A DNA stretch of 5,930 nt from an uncultured Prevotellaceae bacterium. GTDB lineage: Bacteria; Bacteroidota; Bacteroidia; Bacteroidales; Muribaculaceae. The notes under the pieces were generated by a model. It saw only the letters and a program-made list of their open reading frames with translations, did no database searches and was not told the origin of the DNA. The stretch is from contig CALBLR010000113.1 in NCBI GenBank assembly GCA_937896015.1, positions 1-5,930 on the forward strand, written 5' to 3'. The position numbers and the translations under genes are program-made. Shown piece after piece: positions 4,807 to 5,930 of the stretch (position 1 is the stretch's first letter; every line of letters starts with the position of its first letter).

Positions 4807-5930
4807 TTATTTTTTCTCAAACAGCTTGTTGAACTCCTCAACGGTCACATTCTTCTCGTTGAGCGACACAGCGTCTTTAACGGCTGCGAACACCTTGTCG
4901 TCGAATGCGCGGTTCTGGATTTCGGTTGCATATTCCGACTTCTCCAGGAGTTCGTTGGCGTAGCGTTCGATCACATCATCGGGGATGTTGGTCATGCCAT
5001 ACTGCGCAAACTGCTGAGCGGCATAGAAGCGTGCCAGGCGCAGGACATCGTCCTTTTCAATCTTAACGTTGAGCGTGGTGGCCACCTTCTCTTTGATGAG
5101 CTGCCACACGATCTGCTCGCGGGTCTTGGGATAATTCTCCTCAACGGTCTTTTCATTGGCGTCCTTGCCGGTGCGGGCCAGCAGGAAGCGCTTCAGGAAC
5201 TCGTCGGGCAGTTCAAGGTCGCCAACCTTTTTCTTCAGCACTTCTTCGGCATCGATGGTGAAGCGGAAGTTGCTGTCGTTCTTAAGCTGGTTGGCAATCA
5301 TTTCCTTCAGTTTCTCAAGATATGTGGCTTCGTCTTTTGCCTCGTCCTTGCCAAGCACGTTGTCGAAGAACTCCTGGTTCATCTCTGCCTCTTGGTTAAC
5401 GAGTATCTCGTTGGGCACAAACTTGAAGTCCGACTTGATTTCTGCATCCTTCTTGTCGACGTTGAGCATGGCGGCAAGCTCGGTAACGTTGCCGTCGGCA
5501 GCCTTGTAGGGGTTGAACACGATTTCGTCGTTCACCTTATGGCCCACAAACTTCTTCTTCTCGTCGTCGTTCTTAAGATACTGCGGCGAGATGATGGTCT
5601 TCTCCACCTTCACGCCATCGGCTTTCTCGGTGCCGTCTTCGTTGAGCTCAACCATTGAGCCGCGCAGCAGCGAGTCTTCAGCGGCAGTTTCGCCAGGCAC
5701 CTGCTTGCCAAAACGCTTCTTGAAGTTTTCGTTCTGCTTGTCGATCATCTCCTGACTCACTTCGATGTTGTAGTAAGGCACCTTTACGCGCTTGTCGAGT
5801 TTCAGCTCGAACTCAGGAGCCAGACCCAGGTCGAATTTGAATGCGAAATCCTTGTCGGTGTTGAAGTTCACCTTGGTGTCCTTCGACAGCATAGGCTCGC
5901 CCAGCACGTTAAGCTTGTTTTCGTGTATAT
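4807..5930 (-). CDS. tig: Trigger factor, ribosome-associated chaperone (N-terminus outside window)
   Basis: The visible 373 residues run from the right window edge to a TAA at 4807. They begin IHENKLNVLGEP, which by comparison with Bacteroides trigger factors corresponds to about residue 77 or later, so most of the ribosome-binding domain is missing. A GTG at 5907 is an internal Val codon, not the start. The middle part (roughly visible residues 80-165, including GHKVNDEIVFNPYKA) occupies the place of the FKBP-type prolyl isomerase domain but lacks recognisable active-site signatures. Isomerase activity is therefore doubtful, as seems common in Bacteroidota. The rest forms the alpha-helical C-terminal arms (about 170-373), containing FAQYGMTNIPDDVIERYA and ending VEEFNKLFEKK. 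Trigger factor shields nascent chains at the exit tunnel. It precedes clpP and clpX on the same strand, the classic order in many bacteria, linking folding to degradation. Its promoter is beyond the window. Confidence 0.96.
   Translation of the reverse strand, partial: IHENKLNVLGEPMLSKDTKVNFNTDKDFAFKFDLGLAPEFELKLDKRVKVPYYNIEVSQEMIDKQNENFKKRFGKQVPGETAAEDSLLRGSMVELNEDGTEKADGVKVEKTIISPQYLKNDDEKKKFVGHKVNDEIVFNPYKAADGNVTELAAMLNVDKKDAEIKSDFKFVPNEILVNQEAEMNQEFFDNVLGKDEAKDEATYLEKLKEMIANQLKNDSNFRFTIDAEEVLKKKVGDLELPDEFLKRFLLARTGKDANEKTVEENYPKTREQIVWQLIKEKVATTLNVKIEKDDVLRLARFYAAQQFAQYGMTNIPDDVIERYANELLEKSEYATEIQNRAFDDKVFAAVKDAVSLNEKNVTVEEFNKLFEKK

Noticed and set aside
4641..4963. Small + strand open frames over the tig-clpP gap and the tig 3' end
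   Set aside because: No family resemblance; they cross hairpins and the tig coding end in antisense, and no promoter was seen.
5156..5755. Serine/phenylalanine-rich + strand frames opposite tig
   Set aside because: The composition is what reverse-complemented Lys/Glu-rich coding sequence gives; they are shadows.

Overview
The window looks like a chromosomal segment from a member of Bacteroidales (Bacteroidota), possibly a Muribaculaceae- or Prevotella-like lineage; the family is a guess. Three things point there. The protein sequences have a Bacteroidota flavour: a trigger factor with a divergent middle domain, a ClpX with a VGY version of the IGF loop, and a DUF3332 lipoprotein. The gene starts lack Shine-Dalgarno sequences and sit behind A-rich leaders. 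One gene start is preceded by a clear Bacteroidota -7 box (TAnnTTTG). No mobile element, CRISPR array, tRNA or rRNA was seen.

Layout, left to right. The + strand carries the 3' end of a lytic transglycosylase (1-267) and a complete DUF3332 lipoprotein (307-852). They end at a convergent intergenic region (853-1057) holding a strong bidirectional terminator and two further hairpins. Everything to the right is on the - strand. Read in transcription order from the right edge, it holds trigger factor (tig, N-terminus cut off by the window end), clpP, clpX, a factor-independent terminator, then a separate unit of a WYL-domain regulator and a DEDDh 3'-5' exonuclease.

The tig-clpP-clpX block is a proteostasis module. 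Trigger factor meets nascent chains at the ribosome exit tunnel, ClpX unfolds tagged or damaged proteins, and ClpP degrades them. All catalytic residues of ClpP and ClpX are intact. The WYL regulator has its own promoter and lies 30 bp ahead of the exonuclease, so these two probably form a two-gene operon, perhaps tied to nucleic-acid stress or repair (inference).

This is mostly housekeeping DNA, and no novel multi-gene system is evident. The least explained part is the 217-bp tig-clpP gap. There three stem-loops are packed almost end to end (4628-4712), and a 21-codon open frame spans two of them. It could be an attenuator, an RNA-processing site or a termination element controlling clpPX.
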